Below are positions 17,054 through 27,368 of a DNA stretch of 64,000 nt, one piece after another (position 1 is the first letter of the stretch; every line of letters begins with the position of its first letter). The notes under the pieces were generated by a model. The model was given only the letters and a program-made list of their open reading frames with translations, was not told where the DNA came from and did not search any database. The translations under genes were made by a program, and so were the position numbers. The stretch is taken from positions 62,001-126,000 of the forward strand of contig NZ_SWDW01000013.1 in NCBI RefSeq assembly GCF_004919045.1, in the 5' to 3' direction. The stretch comes from Sinomonas albida (lineage in GTDB: Bacteria; Actinomycetota; Actinomycetes; Actinomycetales; Micrococcaceae).

Positions 17054-18709
17054 CTAGGAGATGACGGAGTCGACGAGCGCCTTCGCCTCGGCCTGAACCT
17101 GCTTGAGGTGCTCCGGGCCCTTGAACGACTCGGCGTAGATTTTGTACACATCCTCGGTGCCCGAGGGCCGCGCCGCGAACCATGCGTTCTCGGTCGTGAC
17201 CTTGAGCCCGCCGATCTTCGCGCCGTTGCCCGGCGCTTCGGTGAGCTTGGCGGTGATGGGCTCGCCCGCGAGGTCAGTGGCCGTGACGTCCGCGGCGGAG
17301 AGCTTGCCGAGCTTGGCCTTCTGCTCCCGGCTCGCCGCGGCGTCGACCCGCGCGTACGACGGCGACCCATACTTCGCCGCGAGGTCCGCGTAGCGCTGGG
17401 ACGGGCTCTGTCCGGTCACGGCCTGGATCTCCGACGCGAGGAGGCACAGCAGGATGCCGTCCTTGTCGGTGGTCCACACGCCGCCGTCCAGCTTGACGAA
17501 GCTCGCGCCCGCGCTCTCCTCGCCGCCGAACGCGCCCTCCCCGCTCAGGAGCCCCGGAACGAACCACTTGAAGCCCACGGGCACCTCGACGAGCTTGCGC
17601 CCCAGCCCGCCCGCGACGCGGTCGATCATCGACGAGCTCACGAGCGTCTTGCCCACCACGGCGTCCTGCCGCCAGCCCGTGCGGTTGCGGTACAGGTAGT
17701 CGATGGCTACGGAGAGGTAGTGGTTCGGGTTCATGAGTCCGCCGTCGGGCGTGACGATCCCGTGCCGGTCGGCGTCGGCGTCGTTGCCGGTCGCGATGTC
17801 GTATTTCGCCTCGCCCGAGTTGACCTTGGCGATGAGGCCGGCCATGGCCGACGGCGACGAGCAGTCCATGCGGATCTTCTCGTCCCAGTCGAGCGTCATG
17901 AACGCCCACTGCGGGTCGACGGTCGGGTTCACGACCGTGAGGTTGAGGTGGTGGCGCTCGCCGATTTCGCCCCAGTAGTCCACCGACGCGCCGCCCATGG
18001 GGTCCGCGCCGATCCGCACGCCCGCGTCGCGGATGGCCGCGATGTCGAGGACCTGCGGGAGGTCGTCCACGTACGAGGAGAGGAAGTCGTACTGCCCGGT
18101 CGTGTCCGCCGCGAGGGCGTCCTGGAGCGGGATGCGCTTCACGCCGCTGAGGTTCGCTTCGAGGAGGGCGTTCGCGCGGTCGGCGATCCAGCCCGTCGCG
18201 TCCGTGTCCGCGGGACCGCCGTGCGGCGGGTTGTACTTGAACCCGCCGTCGGCCGGCGGGTTGTGGCTCGGCGTCACGACGATGCCGTCGCCGCGGGCGG
18301 GATCGTCCTCGGAGCGGCCCGCGTTGTACTTGAGGATCGCGTGGCTCAGCGACGGGGTCGGCGTGTAGCCGTGGCGCGCATCGATGAGCACCGTGACCCC
18401 GTTCGCGGCGAGGACCTCGAGCGCCGTGTTGGTGGCCGGCTCGCTCAGGCCGTGGGTGTCGCGAGCGAGGAAGAGCGGCCCGCGGATGCCCTGGCCCGCC
18501 CTGTATTCGACGATGGCCTGCGTGATGGCCGCGATGTGCTTCTCGTTGAAGGACGCCTTGAGGCTCGAGCCGCGGTGGCCCGAGGTCCCGAACGCGACGC
18601 GCTGGCCCGGATCGCTCAGGTCAGGCGAGACGTCGTAATAGGCGTCCAGGAGTGCCGTGATGTCCACGAGGTCGGTGGGGAGGGCAACGGTGCCTGCTCG
18701 GTTAGCCAT
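17054..18709 (-). CDS. pgm: Phosphoglucomutase (alpha-D-glucose-phosphate-specific)
   Basis: 551 residues, close to E. coli Pgm (546). It has the substrate entry FGTSGHRGS, the active phosphoserine loop VVTPSHNPP, the magnesium loop [10 protein letters not shown], the sugar loop GEESAG and the phosphate loop RPSGTE, all in order. It interconverts glucose-1-phosphate and glucose-6-phosphate for glycogen, trehalose and wall precursors. The start used gives MANRAG, as in homologues; an ATG two codons upstream is possible, and neither has a clear ribosome site. The GC-rich 230-base gap upstream shows no gene. Confidence 0.93.
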   Translation of the reverse strand: MANRAGTVALPTDLVDITALLDAYYDVSPDLSDPGQRVAFGTSGHRGSSLKASFNEKHIAAITQAIVEYRAGQGIRGPLFLARDTHGLSEPATNTALEVLAANGVTVLIDARHGYTPTPSLSHAILKYNAGRSEDDPARGDGIVVTPSHNPPADGGFKYNPPHGGPADTDATGWIADRANALLEANLSGVKRIPLQDALAADTTGQYDFLSSYVDDLPQVLDIAAIRDAGVRIGADPMGGASVDYWGEIGERHHLNLTVVNPTVDPQWAFMTLDWDEKIRMDCSSPSAMAGLIAKVNSGEAKYDIATGNDADADRHGIVTPDGGLMNPNHYLSVAIDYLYRNRTGWRQDAVVGKTLVSSSMIDRVAGGLGRKLVEVPVGFKWFVPGLLSGEGAFGGEESAGASFVKLDGGVWTTDKDGILLCLLASEIQAVTGQSPSQRYADLAAKYGSPSYARVDAAASREQKAKLGKLSAADVTATDLAGEPITAKLTEAPGNGAKIGGLKVTTENAWFAARPSGTEDVYKIYAESFKGPEHLKQVQAEAKALVDSVIS

Positions 18710-18940
18710 GCCCATAGCTTTGCAGAGAACACCAACGGTGGGTGGCACAGGAGTGAAGATTTCCCGTAGTGACGCCAGCCGGCGCGCGCGGCGGCGGCGG
18801 CGGACTTGCCGGCCCGCGCGGCTGCGGCGGCCGACGGCGGCGTGGCTCGCCTTTCGCGGCAGAGTCGCTCGCGCTCCGCGGCGGCGTAGTCTTGAGCCAG
18901 CATGCGATGGGGACATGCGCGAGGTGACACGGAGGAACAG

Positions 18941-19795
18941 ATGTCAGACCCGCAGATTGGCGACGCCGCGTCCGAGGACCAGTCGAAGCCAAGCCACAGG
19001 CCTGAGGACGGCGGGCCGCACGAGGGCGAGGCGCCGGGCGCGGAGCCTGCCCAGGCGGGCCAGACCGCCGCCGACCGGCCCACGGAGCCCATCGGTCGCG
19101 ACCGCCGCCACGCGACGCGGCCGATCCCACCCATCCCGCACGCGCCCGCACCGCCCGCCGGCGTCGCGCCCGGGTCGCAGGCGGCGTCCGCGCCCGGAGC
19201 AGATCAGCAGCCCGGGCAGCCGCAGGCCGGGCAGGGTTCGTACGGACAGGGTTCGTACGACCAGAACGCCCAATACGGCCAGGACACTCAGTACAGCCAG
19301 AGCCCGTACGCCCAGGGCCCCTACGGCCAGGGCGCCTCCAACCAGCCCGGCTCCTCCCAGCCATACAGCCGCGAGCCGTACGGCCAGCAGCCGTTCGCCG
19401 AGCCCGCGTATGGCCAGCCCGCGTATGGCCAGCCCGCGTATGGCCAGCCTGCATACGGCCAGTCCGCCTACAGCCAGCCCGTGTACGGCCAACCGCAGCA
19501 GTCCCCGTACTCGTTCCCGTCCCAGCCGTACTATCCGCCTGCGGAGCCGCGCGGCCTCAGCATCGCGTCGATGGTCTGCGGGATCGCGTCGCTCGTCGGG
19601 TTCGGATTCTTCCTCCTGCCGCAGATCGCAGCCGTCATCCTGGGCCACATGGCGCTGTCCCGCGAGCCCGCGGGCCGCGGCTTCGCGATCGCTGGGCTAG
19701 CGATGGGGTACTTCTGCCTCCTGATCACGGTCGTCGTGATCGCGTTCTTCGTCATCGGCATTTCGTCGCTCAGTTCGTACCACTCGGGGTACTGA
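18941..19795 (+). CDS. DUF4190-type membrane protein with Gln/Tyr/Pro-rich repeat domain
   Basis: 284 residues from an ATG with GGAGG five bases upstream. The first ~200 residues are disordered: an acidic Glu/Asp part, then tandem YGQPA/YGQS-type repeats (five-residue units coded by near-identical 15-base repeats around 19407-19470). The last ~80 residues hold two membrane helices with the DUF4190 pattern ([34 protein letters not shown]). Function is unknown. Its 3' end overlaps the convergent amidase gene by 26 bases. Confidence 0.8.
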   Translation: MSDPQIGDAASEDQSKPSHRPEDGGPHEGEAPGAEPAQAGQTAADRPTEPIGRDRRHATRPIPPIPHAPAPPAGVAPGSQAASAPGADQQPGQPQAGQGSYGQGSYDQNAQYGQDTQYSQSPYAQGPYGQGASNQPGSSQPYSREPYGQQPFAEPAYGQPAYGQPAYGQPAYGQSAYSQPVYGQPQQSPYSFPSQPYYPPAEPRGLSIASMVCGIASLVGFGFFLLPQIAAVILGHMALSREPAGRGFAIAGLAMGYFCLLITVVVIAFFVIGISSLSSYHSGY

Positions 19796-21260
19796 CGAGG
19801 GGCACGGCCGAGCTGACGGCGGGGCTGACCGGTCGCTGCGTCTCGAGAAGCCTTGCCAACGCGAGCAGGAGTCCCTCGGACCCCATCGGGCCTACGAGCT
19901 GCACGCCCATCGGCAGCCCGCCAGCCGTCCAGTGCGTCGGAACGCTCACCGCGGGCAACCCGCACACGTTCACCATCGACGACCACGGCGCGAACTCGCA
20001 CTGCCGCGCGTAGTCCTGGTCCGCCGTCGTCTGCCATTCCGTGCCCGAGAACCAGCCGACGGGCCGCGAGGTCTGGGCGAGCGCGGGCATGAGGATCACG
20101 TCCCACGCGGCGTATTGCGCCACGGTGTCGCGCTCGAAGCGCCGAAGGAACGCGAGCGCCTCGTCGAGTCTGGCGCGGCTCCGCTGCTGCGCCCGCCGGC
20201 GGAACGCGCGCGTGAGCGGGGTGAGGAGCGGTTCGCACTCCGGCTGGATCCGCAGGGTGCCGACGCCCGCCGTCCACGCGGCGGTGAACTCGTCCGGGTA
20301 GCGGTTGTCGTACCGGATTTCCGCCTCGGCGACTGTGTGGCCTGCCGCGTGCAGCCGAACGACCGCGGCGTCGAGCGCCGCGAGCGCCTCTGCCTCTGGC
20401 TGGATCCGGTAGCGCTGGTCCCACGGGCTCGCGAGCGCGACGCCAATGCGGAGCCGTCCCGGCTCGCGGCTCATCGCGTCCACGTACGACGCCGCGTGGC
20501 GACCGTGCCCCGTGCCGGCACCGGGGCCCGGCTCGCCGCACGCGACGAGGGCGTCCAGGAGGAGTGCCGCATCCTCGGCGGTCCGCGCGAGCGGGCCGGC
20601 GACGACGAGTCGCGCGGCGTCGCCCGGGCTCTGTCCCGCCGGAACGAGCCCTCGGCCCAGCTTGAGTCCCACGATTCCGCATGCCGCCGAGGGAATCCTG
20701 ATCGAGCCGCCGCCGTCGCTCCCTGTCGCGAACGGCAGGAGACGTGCCGCCACCGCTGCCGCGGATCCTCCCGACGAGCCGCCCGAACTCAGCGCGGGTG
20801 CGTGCGGGTTCCGGGAAGGTGGCCCGATGCGGTTTTCGGAATACGCGGTCAGACCGAATTCCGGGACCTGCGTCTTGCCCAGCGAGATGGTCCCGGCTGC
20901 GCGGAGCAGTTCCACGAGGGGGCCGTCGCTTGGGGCAGGGCGGTGGCTGATGGCCGCGCTGCCGTGGGTCGTGGGGACGCCAGCCACGTCGACGAGGTCC
21001 TTGAACGCCGTCGGCATCCCGTGGAGCGGCGGGAGTGCATCGAGCCTGCCGGCGCGACGGGCGGCCGCGTAGGCCTCGTCCGCTGCGGCGGCCGCCTCGA
21101 GCGCGCGGTCCCCGGTCACGGTGACGAAAGCGCCGAGGTGTCGGTCCGCCGTCTCGATCGCAGAGAGGAAATGGCCCGTGGCTTCCCTCGCCGAGAGTTC
21201 ACCGGCGCGCAGAGCGTCGTGGAGGCCCCGCGCCGAAAGGCGGGCCACGCCGTCGTCCAT
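19770..21260 (-). CDS. Amidase (amidase-signature family)
   Basis: 496 residues carrying the amidase-signature Ser-cisSer-Lys triad: the lysine in PTAFKDLVD and the serines in LSSGGSSGGSAAAVAA with GSDGGGSIRIPSA downstream. The ATG at 21260 has AGGAG just upstream; the GTG two codons earlier lies inside that site. The family hydrolyses many amides, and GatA is excluded because gatB and gatC are absent and the C-terminus differs. Convergent overlap with the DUF4190 gene is 26 bases. Confidence 0.87.
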   Translation of the reverse strand: MDDGVARLSARGLHDALRAGELSAREATGHFLSAIETADRHLGAFVTVTGDRALEAAAAADEAYAAARRAGRLDALPPLHGMPTAFKDLVDVAGVPTTHGSAAISHRPAPSDGPLVELLRAAGTISLGKTQVPEFGLTAYSENRIGPPSRNPHAPALSSGGSSGGSAAAVAARLLPFATGSDGGGSIRIPSAACGIVGLKLGRGLVPAGQSPGDAARLVVAGPLARTAEDAALLLDALVACGEPGPGAGTGHGRHAASYVDAMSREPGRLRIGVALASPWDQRYRIQPEAEALAALDAAVVRLHAAGHTVAEAEIRYDNRYPDEFTAAWTAGVGTLRIQPECEPLLTPLTRAFRRRAQQRSRARLDEALAFLRRFERDTVAQYAAWDVILMPALAQTSRPVGWFSGTEWQTTADQDYARQCEFAPWSSMVNVCGLPAVSVPTHWTAGGLPMGVQLVGPMGSEGLLLALARLLETQRPVSPAVSSAVPLVSTPSGTN

Positions 21261-21350
21261 GCGCACTCCTCCCGGCTCGCGTCACGCCCGCCCCGTCGCC
21301 GCCTACTCACTATAGGCTTGAGGAAGAACCGCGTTTCCTCAGGAGGCACC

Positions 21351-21674
21351 ATGCCCGACTTCGAATCCGTCCGCGTCGACGAGCTGCCCGGCGGCACCCT
21401 GCTCGACGTGCGCGAGGACTACGAATGGGAGGCAGGGCATGCCCAAGGAGCCCTCCACATCCCTATGGATCAGCTCCCGACTCGTCTGTCCGAGCTTGAT
21501 CCGGACGTTGACCTGCTCGTGGTCTGCCGCACCGGCGGGCGTTCGGCCCGCGCCACGAGCTGGCTCGTGGACCAGGGCTATTCGGCGATGAATGTCCTGG
21601 GCGGAATGGACGCGTGGCTCGAGGCCGGGCGCCCTCTGGTGTCCGAGAACGGGCACCAGCCCACGGTCCTCTAG
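21351..21674 (+). CDS. Single-domain rhodanese-like protein
   Basis: 107 residues forming one rhodanese domain: LLDVREDYEWEAGHAQGALH near the start and the catalytic loop VCRTGGRSARA containing the sulfur-accepting cysteine, followed by LGGMDAWLEAG. Such proteins move sulfane sulfur or bind it. A perfect AGGAGG lies four bases before the ATG. The stop codon TAG shares its G with the GTG start of pheA, so both genes are co-translated. Confidence 0.9.
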   Translation: MPDFESVRVDELPGGTLLDVREDYEWEAGHAQGALHIPMDQLPTRLSELDPDVDLLVVCRTGGRSARATSWLVDQGYSAMNVLGGMDAWLEAGRPLVSENGHQPTVL

Positions 21675-22597
21675 TGATCTACACCTTCCTCGGTCCCGAG
21701 GGGACCTTCACCGAGGCTGCCCTCCTCAAGGTCCCGGGCGCCGGCGACGCGACGCGCGTGCCGTCCACGAACGTCAACGAGGCGCTCGACCGCGTGCGCC
21801 TCGGCACCGCGGACGCGGCCATGGTTCCGATCGAGAACTCGGTCGAGGGTGGCGTGACCGCGACGCTCGACGCGATCTCGACCGGACCCGAGCTGCGGAT
21901 CGTCCGCGAAGAGCTCGTGCCCATCACGTTCGTGCTCGTCGCGCGGCCGGGCACGCGGCTCGAGGATGTACGGCGGATCCACACCCATGGGCACGCCTGG
22001 GCCCAGTGCCGGGCCTGGGCCACGTCGAAGGTGCCTCAGGCAGAATATGTGCCGGCCCCGTCCACGGCCGCGGGAGCGCTGGCGCTCCTCGACGCCTCGG
22101 CCCAGCCCGGCGACGCCGCGATCTGCGCCCCGATCGTCGCGGAGGAGCGGCCCGAACTCGAGGTCCTGGCCGAGGACATCGGCGACAACAGCGGAGCCGT
22201 GACGAGGTTCATCCTCGTATCGAGGCCGGCCGGGCTCCCGCCGCGGACCGGGGCGGACAAGACGACCGTCGCCGTCCCGCTGCCTGAGGACCATCCGGGC
22301 GCGCTCATGGAGATCCTGTGGCAGTTCGCGTCGCGGGGCGTGAACCTCTCGCGCATCGAATCTCGGCCCACCGGGGAATACCTTGGCCACTATTTCTTCA
22401 GCATCGACGCCGAGGGCCATGCGGAGGAGGCCCGCGTGGCGGACGCGCTGGCCGGCCTGCACCGGCTGAGCCCGCAGACGCGGTTCCTCGGCTCGTACCG
22501 GCGCGCAGACGGGGTTGAGCCGGACGTCCTGCCGTACAACACCGACCGGGCGTTCGACGCAAGTCGGGTGTGGCTCCAGGGCGTCTTAGGCGGTTGA
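21674..22597 (+). CDS. pheA: Prephenate dehydratase
   Basis: 307 residues in the order expected for a monofunctional enzyme: catalytic domain (about 1-185; YTFLGPEGTFTEAAL, MVPIENSVEGGV, and the TRF motif in GAVTRFILV) then an ACT domain (about 200-280) with ESRPTGEYLGHYFF, which binds phenylalanine for feedback inhibition. It converts prephenate to phenylpyruvate. There is no fused chorismate mutase. The GTG start overlaps the rhodanese stop (TAGTG). Confidence 0.93.
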   Translation: MIYTFLGPEGTFTEAALLKVPGAGDATRVPSTNVNEALDRVRLGTADAAMVPIENSVEGGVTATLDAISTGPELRIVREELVPITFVLVARPGTRLEDVRRIHTHGHAWAQCRAWATSKVPQAEYVPAPSTAAGALALLDASAQPGDAAICAPIVAEERPELEVLAEDIGDNSGAVTRFILVSRPAGLPPRTGADKTTVAVPLPEDHPGALMEILWQFASRGVNLSRIESRPTGEYLGHYFFSIDAEGHAEEARVADALAGLHRLSPQTRFLGSYRRADGVEPDVLPYNTDRAFDASRVWLQGVLGG

Positions 22598-22693
22598 CCC
22601 GCTCGGGTGCCGCCATCGCGAGCGGCGATGCGGCGCCGTCGTCCGTCTCGGCGCTGCAGCGATAGGCGGGAGGCGATAGTCGGGAGGCGCGGC

Positions 22694-23746
22694 TCAGCTG
22701 CCCACGCGCACGAGGAGCGAGAGCGGGTGCACGTCGACGCTGATGTCGGTCGCGGGACCCGTCGGATCGCCGTCCACCTGGGTCTCGACCGGCTCCCCGC
22801 TGCGGATCCGCACCTTCTGAGCGCCATAGAAGGACATGACGGGCAGCGGGCGGTTGTGCTGGAACGTGATCTTGGCCCACATCGAGAGCCACCCGATGAG
22901 GCTCCGAGGGCTCATGACCACGATGTCGAGGACACCGTCGTCCAGGTAGGCCTCGGGGATGAAGTCCACGCCGCCGGGGAGCTTGCTGCAGTTCGCGAAG
23001 AGGACGCTGCGCACGCGGCGGGTCTGGAAGTCGCCGTCGTCGAGCGAGATGTCGACCTTCTTGCGTCGCCGCCCCGGCATATGGCGTATGCCTGCCTCGG
23101 TATAGGCAATCCAGCCCACGGCCTTCTTGAGATCCTCGTTCGTGTCGCCCAGGATCTCGGCGTCCATCCCCATTCCGGCGATCACGAGGAACGTGTGCTC
23201 GGACTTGGATCCCGTCGTGCGGTTCTCGAGGGTCATCGTGGCGGTGTCGATGCGGCGCTGCTTGCCGAACAGGGCCGTGTGCACGCACTGGGCCAGGCGC
23301 GTGATGTCCAGGTCGAGGTTCCGGGCCAGGAGGTTTCCGGTCCCGAGCGGCACGAGTCCGAGCGCCACATCCGTTCCCGCGAGGGCCTCTGCCACGACGC
23401 GCACGGTGCCGTCGCCGCCGCAGGGAATGACGACGTCGGCCTTTGCCTCGAGTGCTTTGCGCGTCATCGAGTGGCCGGGATCGTCCGAGGTCGTCTCGAA
23501 GACGAGGGGGCTCGGCCATCCCGCCCCGCGGCATGCCGCCTCGATCAGCATCTCTGCCTCGGCCGCGCGCGCCTTCGTGGGGTTCAGGACCACGGCGACC
23601 TGCTGCAGGCCGGGCGGCGGCGCTTCCGCGGGCACGCCAACGGCGCTGCGGCTGTGCTGCTCCCTGAGCCTGCGCACGCCCCACCAGCTGGTGACCGCAA
23701 AAGCACCAGCCGCCGCGACGGCACCCCCGATGATCCAGTTGCGCAT
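22694..23746 (-). CDS. Diacylglycerol kinase family lipid kinase
   Basis: 350 residues. A hydrophobic N-terminal segment (about 4-24) is followed by the catalytic domain with VVLNPTK, the nucleotide loop GGDGT (110-114) and [15 protein letters not shown], then the second-domain signature [17 protein letters not shown]. The family (DgkB/YegS/LCB5) phosphorylates diacylglycerol or related lipids. The N-terminal anchor suggests membrane attachment. It faces serS divergently with 79 bases between. Confidence 0.88.
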   Translation of the reverse strand: MRNWIIGGAVAAAGAFAVTSWWGVRRLREQHSRSAVGVPAEAPPPGLQQVAVVLNPTKARAAEAEMLIEAACRGAGWPSPLVFETTSDDPGHSMTRKALEAKADVVIPCGGDGTVRVVAEALAGTDVALGLVPLGTGNLLARNLDLDITRLAQCVHTALFGKQRRIDTATMTLENRTTGSKSEHTFLVIAGMGMDAEILGDTNEDLKKAVGWIAYTEAGIRHMPGRRRKKVDISLDDGDFQTRRVRSVLFANCSKLPGGVDFIPEAYLDDGVLDIVVMSPRSLIGWLSMWAKITFQHNRPLPVMSFYGAQKVRIRSGEPVETQVDGDPTGPATDISVDVHPLSLLVRVGS

Positions 23747-23825
23747 GGTTCCATCACTCTATCCCGGGGCCGCCGTCTGTGGCGGCGGCTTCGCCGCGCC
23801 CGCGCGCCCCGATAGGCTATGGGGC

Positions 23826-25112
23826 GTGATCGACGTCAGAGAGCTCAGCGAGAATCCCGAGAAGTTCCGCGCCAGCCAGCGTGCGCGCGGCGCGGACGAG
23901 TCCCTGGTGGACAGGGTGGTCTCTGCCGATTCGCGCCGCCGCGCGGCCCTGACGCAGTACGAGACGCTTCGCGCCGAGCAGAACGCGTTCGGCAAGAAGG
24001 TCGCCGCCGCGAAGGGCGAGGAGAAGCAGGCACTCCTCGCTGAGGTCAAGGAGCTCGCGGCCAAGGTCAAGGCCGCCTCCGTCTCCGCGGACGAAGCGCA
24101 GGCGGAGCAGGACGAGCTCATGCGCGTCTTCCCCAACATCGTGATCGAGGGCGTCCCCGAGGGCGGCGAGGACGACTACGTCGTCGTGAAGAAGGTCGGC
24201 ACGCCGCGCGACTTCGCGGCCGAGGGCTTCGAGCCCCGCGACCACCTCGAGATCGGCGAGCTCCTCGGGGCGATCGACATGGAGCGCGGCGCGAAGGTCT
24301 CCGGCGCCCGGTTCTACTTCCTCAAGGGCGTGGGCGCGCGCCTCGAGCTCGCGCTCCTGCAGATGGCGCTCGACCAGGCGATCAAGGCCGGCTTCACGCC
24401 CATGATCACCCCGACGCTCGTGCGCCCCGAGACCATGCAGGGCACCGGCTTCGACGTCAAGCACGACGCCGAGATCTACCGCCTCGCCGAGGACGACCTG
24501 TACCTCGTGGGCACTTCCGAGGTCTCGCTCGCGGGCTACCACTCGGACGAAATCCTCGATCTCTCGGGCGGCCCGGTCCGCTACGCCGGCTGGTCGTCGT
24601 GCTACCGCCGCGAGGCCGGCTCGCACGGCAAGGACACGCGCGGCATCATCCGCGTGCACCAGTTCAACAAGGTCGAGATGTTCTCCTACGTCCCGCTCGA
24701 GGAGGCCGAGACCGAGCACGCCCGGCTGCTCGCGTGGGAAGAGGAGATGCTCGCGAAGGTCGAGCTCCCGTACCGCGTCATCGACACGGCCGCCGGAGAC
24801 CTCGGCATGAGCGCCGCCCGCAAGTTCGACTGCGAGGCTTGGGTTCCGACCCAGGGCCGCTACCGAGAGCTCACGTCGACCTCGAACTGCACGGGCTTCC
24901 AGGCGCGTCGGCTCAACATCCGCGAGCGGATGTTCGACGACGACGGCGCCCCCAAGGGCACGCGCAGCGTCGCGACGCTCAACGGCACCCTGGCGACGAC
25001 CCGCTGGATCGTCGCTATCCTCGAGCACCACCAGAACGCGGACGGATCGGTCACGGTGCCGGCGGCGCTGCGCCCGTACCTCGGCGGGCTCGAGGTCCTC
25101 CCGGTCCTCTGA
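23826..25112 (+). CDS. serS: Serine--tRNA ligase
   Basis: 428 residues, full length for the enzyme. An N-terminal coiled-coil arm (about 1-110; repeated charged heptads such as [20 protein letters not shown]) binds the tRNA long arm. Class II motifs follow: motif 2 around [20 protein letters not shown] and motif 3 in [20 protein letters not shown]. It charges tRNA-Ser and initiates selenocysteine loading where present. The start is GTG, giving [11 protein letters not shown] as in actinobacterial orthologues. Confidence 0.95.
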   Translation: MIDVRELSENPEKFRASQRARGADESLVDRVVSADSRRRAALTQYETLRAEQNAFGKKVAAAKGEEKQALLAEVKELAAKVKAASVSADEAQAEQDELMRVFPNIVIEGVPEGGEDDYVVVKKVGTPRDFAAEGFEPRDHLEIGELLGAIDMERGAKVSGARFYFLKGVGARLELALLQMALDQAIKAGFTPMITPTLVRPETMQGTGFDVKHDAEIYRLAEDDLYLVGTSEVSLAGYHSDEILDLSGGPVRYAGWSSCYRREAGSHGKDTRGIIRVHQFNKVEMFSYVPLEEAETEHARLLAWEEEMLAKVELPYRVIDTAAGDLGMSAARKFDCEAWVPTQGRYRELTSTSNCTGFQARRLNIRERMFDDDGAPKGTRSVATLNGTLATTRWIVAILEHHQNADGSVTVPAALRPYLGGLEVLPVL

Positions 25113-25144
25113 CCGTCCGCGTGGGGCCGGATGACTGACACAAG

Positions 25145-25183
25145 GTGAACACTCACACTGTGGGGAAGCCTGTGAGTATTCAC
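25145..25183. promoter_or_regulatory. Near-perfect inverted repeat between serS and the HAD gene
   Basis: GTGAACACTCACA and TGTGAGTATTCAC are reverse complements at 12 of 13 positions, separated by 13 bases. It begins 33 bases after serS and could be a terminator for it, but the moderate GC and lack of a T-run fit an operator better. A second small dyad (CTAGTG-gtt-CACTAG, 25231-25245) lies right before the HAD start. Confidence 0.5.
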
Positions 25184-25249
25184 TGCCTGTTCACGGTCCA
25201 TGTCAGAGCCGTCACCGGGGCTGTCGGCCGCTAGTGGTTCACTAGAACC

Positions 25250-26086
25250 ATGACAACAATGCTGAACGCTGGCATCGATGACCAGCTCGCAATCGCAAAC
25301 CGCAAGCTCATCGGCCTCGATATCGACGGCACCCTCGTGGACCACTTCGGGCATATGAGCCCCGCCGTGCGCGAGGCCGGCCAGGCTCTCGTGGCCGCCG
25401 GCCACGAGGTGGTCGTGGCGACGGGCCGCTCGCTCGGCGCCACCCTCCCCATCGTCGAGCTCCTCGGAATCGACCACGGCTACGTCGTCTCCTGCAACGG
25501 CGGCGTCACGGCCCGCATCGACGCAGGGTCGAACGGCGGCTACGAGGTGATCGACCGCCGGATCTTCGACCCCGCGCCCGCACTCAAGGCCCTGCGCCAC
25601 CGCCTCCCCGGCGCGAAGTACGCACTCGAGGACGCGGAGGGCAACTTCCTCTCGACCGAGCGCTTCCAGGACGCGAGCTTCGGCGTCGAGGCCACCGGCG
25701 TGACGTTCGAGGACCTCCTCGAGGCCTCCGCCGTGCGCCTCGTTGTGTTCTCGACCGACTCCACGGCGGAGGAGTTCGGCCGCGCCGTCGAGTCCATCGG
25801 CCTCCACGGCGTCACCTACTCCGTGGGCTGGACGGCCTGGCTCGACATTGCCGCGAAGGGCGTCACGAAGGCGAGCGGCCTCGAGCGCATCCGCGAGCTC
25901 GTCGGGATCGATCGCCCGCACACCGTCGCGGTCGGGGACGGCCGCAACGACATCGAGATGCTCCAGTGGGCTGGCCGCGGCATCGCGATGGGCCAAGCGC
26001 CGGACGAGGTCAAGGCCGCGGCGAACGAGGTCACCTCAACTGTCGAGGATGACGGCGTCGTGCGGGTCATGCGCTCGCTCCTGTAG
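25250..26086 (+). CDS. HAD superfamily phosphatase, Cof/YidA type
   Basis: 278 residues with HAD motif I (IGLDIDGTLVD), motif II (VVVATGRS), the conserved lysine region (AKGVTKASGLERI) and motif III (VAVGDGRNDIEMLQWAGRGIAMGQA). A large C2-type cap separates motifs II and III, as in Cof-type sugar- or flavin-phosphate phosphatases. Substrate is unknown. It is preceded by two dyads that may regulate it and is convergent with the SatD-like gene. Confidence 0.9.
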   Translation: MTTMLNAGIDDQLAIANRKLIGLDIDGTLVDHFGHMSPAVREAGQALVAAGHEVVVATGRSLGATLPIVELLGIDHGYVVSCNGGVTARIDAGSNGGYEVIDRRIFDPAPALKALRHRLPGAKYALEDAEGNFLSTERFQDASFGVEATGVTFEDLLEASAVRLVVFSTDSTAEEFGRAVESIGLHGVTYSVGWTAWLDIAAKGVTKASGLERIRELVGIDRPHTVAVGDGRNDIEMLQWAGRGIAMGQAPDEVKAAANEVTSTVEDDGVVRVMRSLL

Positions 26087-26137
26087 CGCCATGGGGGGCG
26101 CCATGGGGGCGCCCCGGGGACGCGCTGCCGGAGCTTG

Positions 26138-26749
26138 TCAGCGCGCCTCGAGCATGAGCCGCATGAGATGCGCGGCGGCGGGGCGCGCTTCGAATTCTTC
26201 GTTCCAGTGGGCTCGGGCGATCGCCTTCGAGACCGCCTGTGCCGTGATCCCGAGCGCCTCCGCGACGGCCCTCTGCTGGCCCCGCACCCCAGGGGTGAGG
26301 AGCTCGAGGACCCGCCATTCCGCCGTCGTCCGCCGGGCGATGATGAGGCCCAGGAGGCGGAGGATCGCCGCGGCCTCCGCGGCGAGGACGCGATCGGGGC
26401 CGTCTACCGAGATGGCCGCCTCGTCCTTGATGTGCTGGGCGCGTTCGACGGCGCGGCGCGAGTAGACGAGCCCGAGTCCCGTCACGTCGTGGATCGCCGA
26501 GGGCAGCGGCTCGCCGAGGGGGCCGACGCCGATGCCCACGTTCCAGCGCACGCCGCCGCATGATTCTGCGCGCATCGCGACGAGGCCCGCGTCGATGGCA
26601 CGGTCGGCCGCGACGAAGACGCCCTGGACCTCGTCGCCCACGGTCCGCTCAAACGGCACCTCGGCCCGAGCCCTCGAGAGCGCGCGCAGGAGGATTGGCA
26701 CCTTGTCCCCAGGTTCGCGGTCGCGCTGATTGATCGTGACCGTGTACAT
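26138..26749 (-). CDS. SatD family-like protein with C-terminal helix-turn-helix
   Basis: 203 residues. The N-terminal half has a nucleotide-cyclase-like strand pattern (RTVGDEVQGVFVAADRAIDAG, WNVGIGVGPLGEP) that resembles SatD proteins; the C-terminal half contains a helix-turn-helix (QQRAVAEALGITAQAVSKAIAR). In other bacteria satD often neighbours a membrane protein, but here it is alone between HAD phosphatase and ppa genes. Its role is unknown. The 22-bp repeat array lies directly upstream of its ATG. Confidence 0.65.
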   Translation of the reverse strand: MYTVTINQRDREPGDKVPILLRALSRARAEVPFERTVGDEVQGVFVAADRAIDAGLVAMRAESCGGVRWNVGIGVGPLGEPLPSAIHDVTGLGLVYSRRAVERAQHIKDEAAISVDGPDRVLAAEAAAILRLLGLIIARRTTAEWRVLELLTPGVRGQQRAVAEALGITAQAVSKAIARAHWNEEFEARPAAAHLMRLMLEAR

Positions 26750-26764
26750 GGCCTGAGCCTATCC

Positions 26765-26876
26765 GCAACACGAGGGACGGGACCCCGCAACACGAGGGAC
26801 GGGACCCCGCAACACCATGGTTGTGGGGTCCCGTCCGGTTCGTTGTGGGGTCCCGTCCGGATGGTTGCGGGGTCTT
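26765..26876. repeat. 22-bp-period repeat array, head to head
   Basis: Units GCAACACGAGGGACGGGACC+CC repeat at 26765 and 26787 (22-base step) and run into a partial third. On the other side of a central CCATGG (26815-26820) the reverse units TTGTGGGGTCCCGTCCGG begin at 26821 and 26843 and a partial one at 26865, again 22 apart. It fills the gap between ppa and the SatD-like gene. Sequence differs from the 31-bp family. Confidence 0.9.
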
Positions 26877-26879
26877 TGG

Positions 26880-27368
26880 TCAGTGGCCCTCGGCCTTGAA
26901 GCGCTTGATCGACGCCTCGAGCTCGGCCTCGGCCGCGGCGCGGTCCGACCAGCCAGCCGGCTTGACCCACTTGCCCGGCTCGAGGTCCTTGTAACGCGTG
27001 AAGAAGTGCTCGATTTCCTTGACGAGCCACTCGTCGAGGTCCGAGGCCTCCTGGATGTGGTCGAAGCGCTTGTCCGCGGGGACGCACACGAGCTTGGCGT
27101 CCCCGCCCGACTCGTCCTCCATGTTGAAGATCGCGATCGGGCGGGCCTCGAGGAGGATCCCCGGGAACAGGTCGACGTCCGGGTACCACACGAGCGCGTC
27201 GAGCGGATCGCCGTCCTCGCCGAGCGTGTTCTCGAAGTAGCCGTAGTGCGTCGGGTACTGCATCGATGTGAAGAGGACGCGGTCCAGGCGGACGCGGCCG
27301 GTCTCGTGGTCCACCTCGTACTTGACGCGGGAGCCGCGGGGGATCTCGATCGTGACGTCGTGCTTCAT
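26880..27368 (-). CDS. ppa: Inorganic pyrophosphatase (family I)
   Basis: 162 residues with all family I landmarks: [38 protein letters not shown] containing the metal-binding aspartates, and DKRFDHIQ...[13 protein letters not shown]. It hydrolyses pyrophosphate, pulling biosynthetic reactions forward. AAGGAG lies five bases upstream of the ATG. It is divergent from dacB, and the 22-bp array follows its stop. Confidence 0.95.
   Translation of the reverse strand: MKHDVTIEIPRGSRVKYEVDHETGRVRLDRVLFTSMQYPTHYGYFENTLGEDGDPLDALVWYPDVDLFPGILLEARPIAIFNMEDESGGDAKLVCVPADKRFDHIQEASDLDEWLVKEIEHFFTRYKDLEPGKWVKPAGWSDRAAAEAELEASIKRFKAEGH

Noticed and set aside
18710-18940. tRNA or small RNA in the GC-rich gap between pgm and the DUF4190 gene
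   Set aside because: No cloverleaf or T-loop sequence could be found; the hairpins seen come from GCG-rich low complexity.
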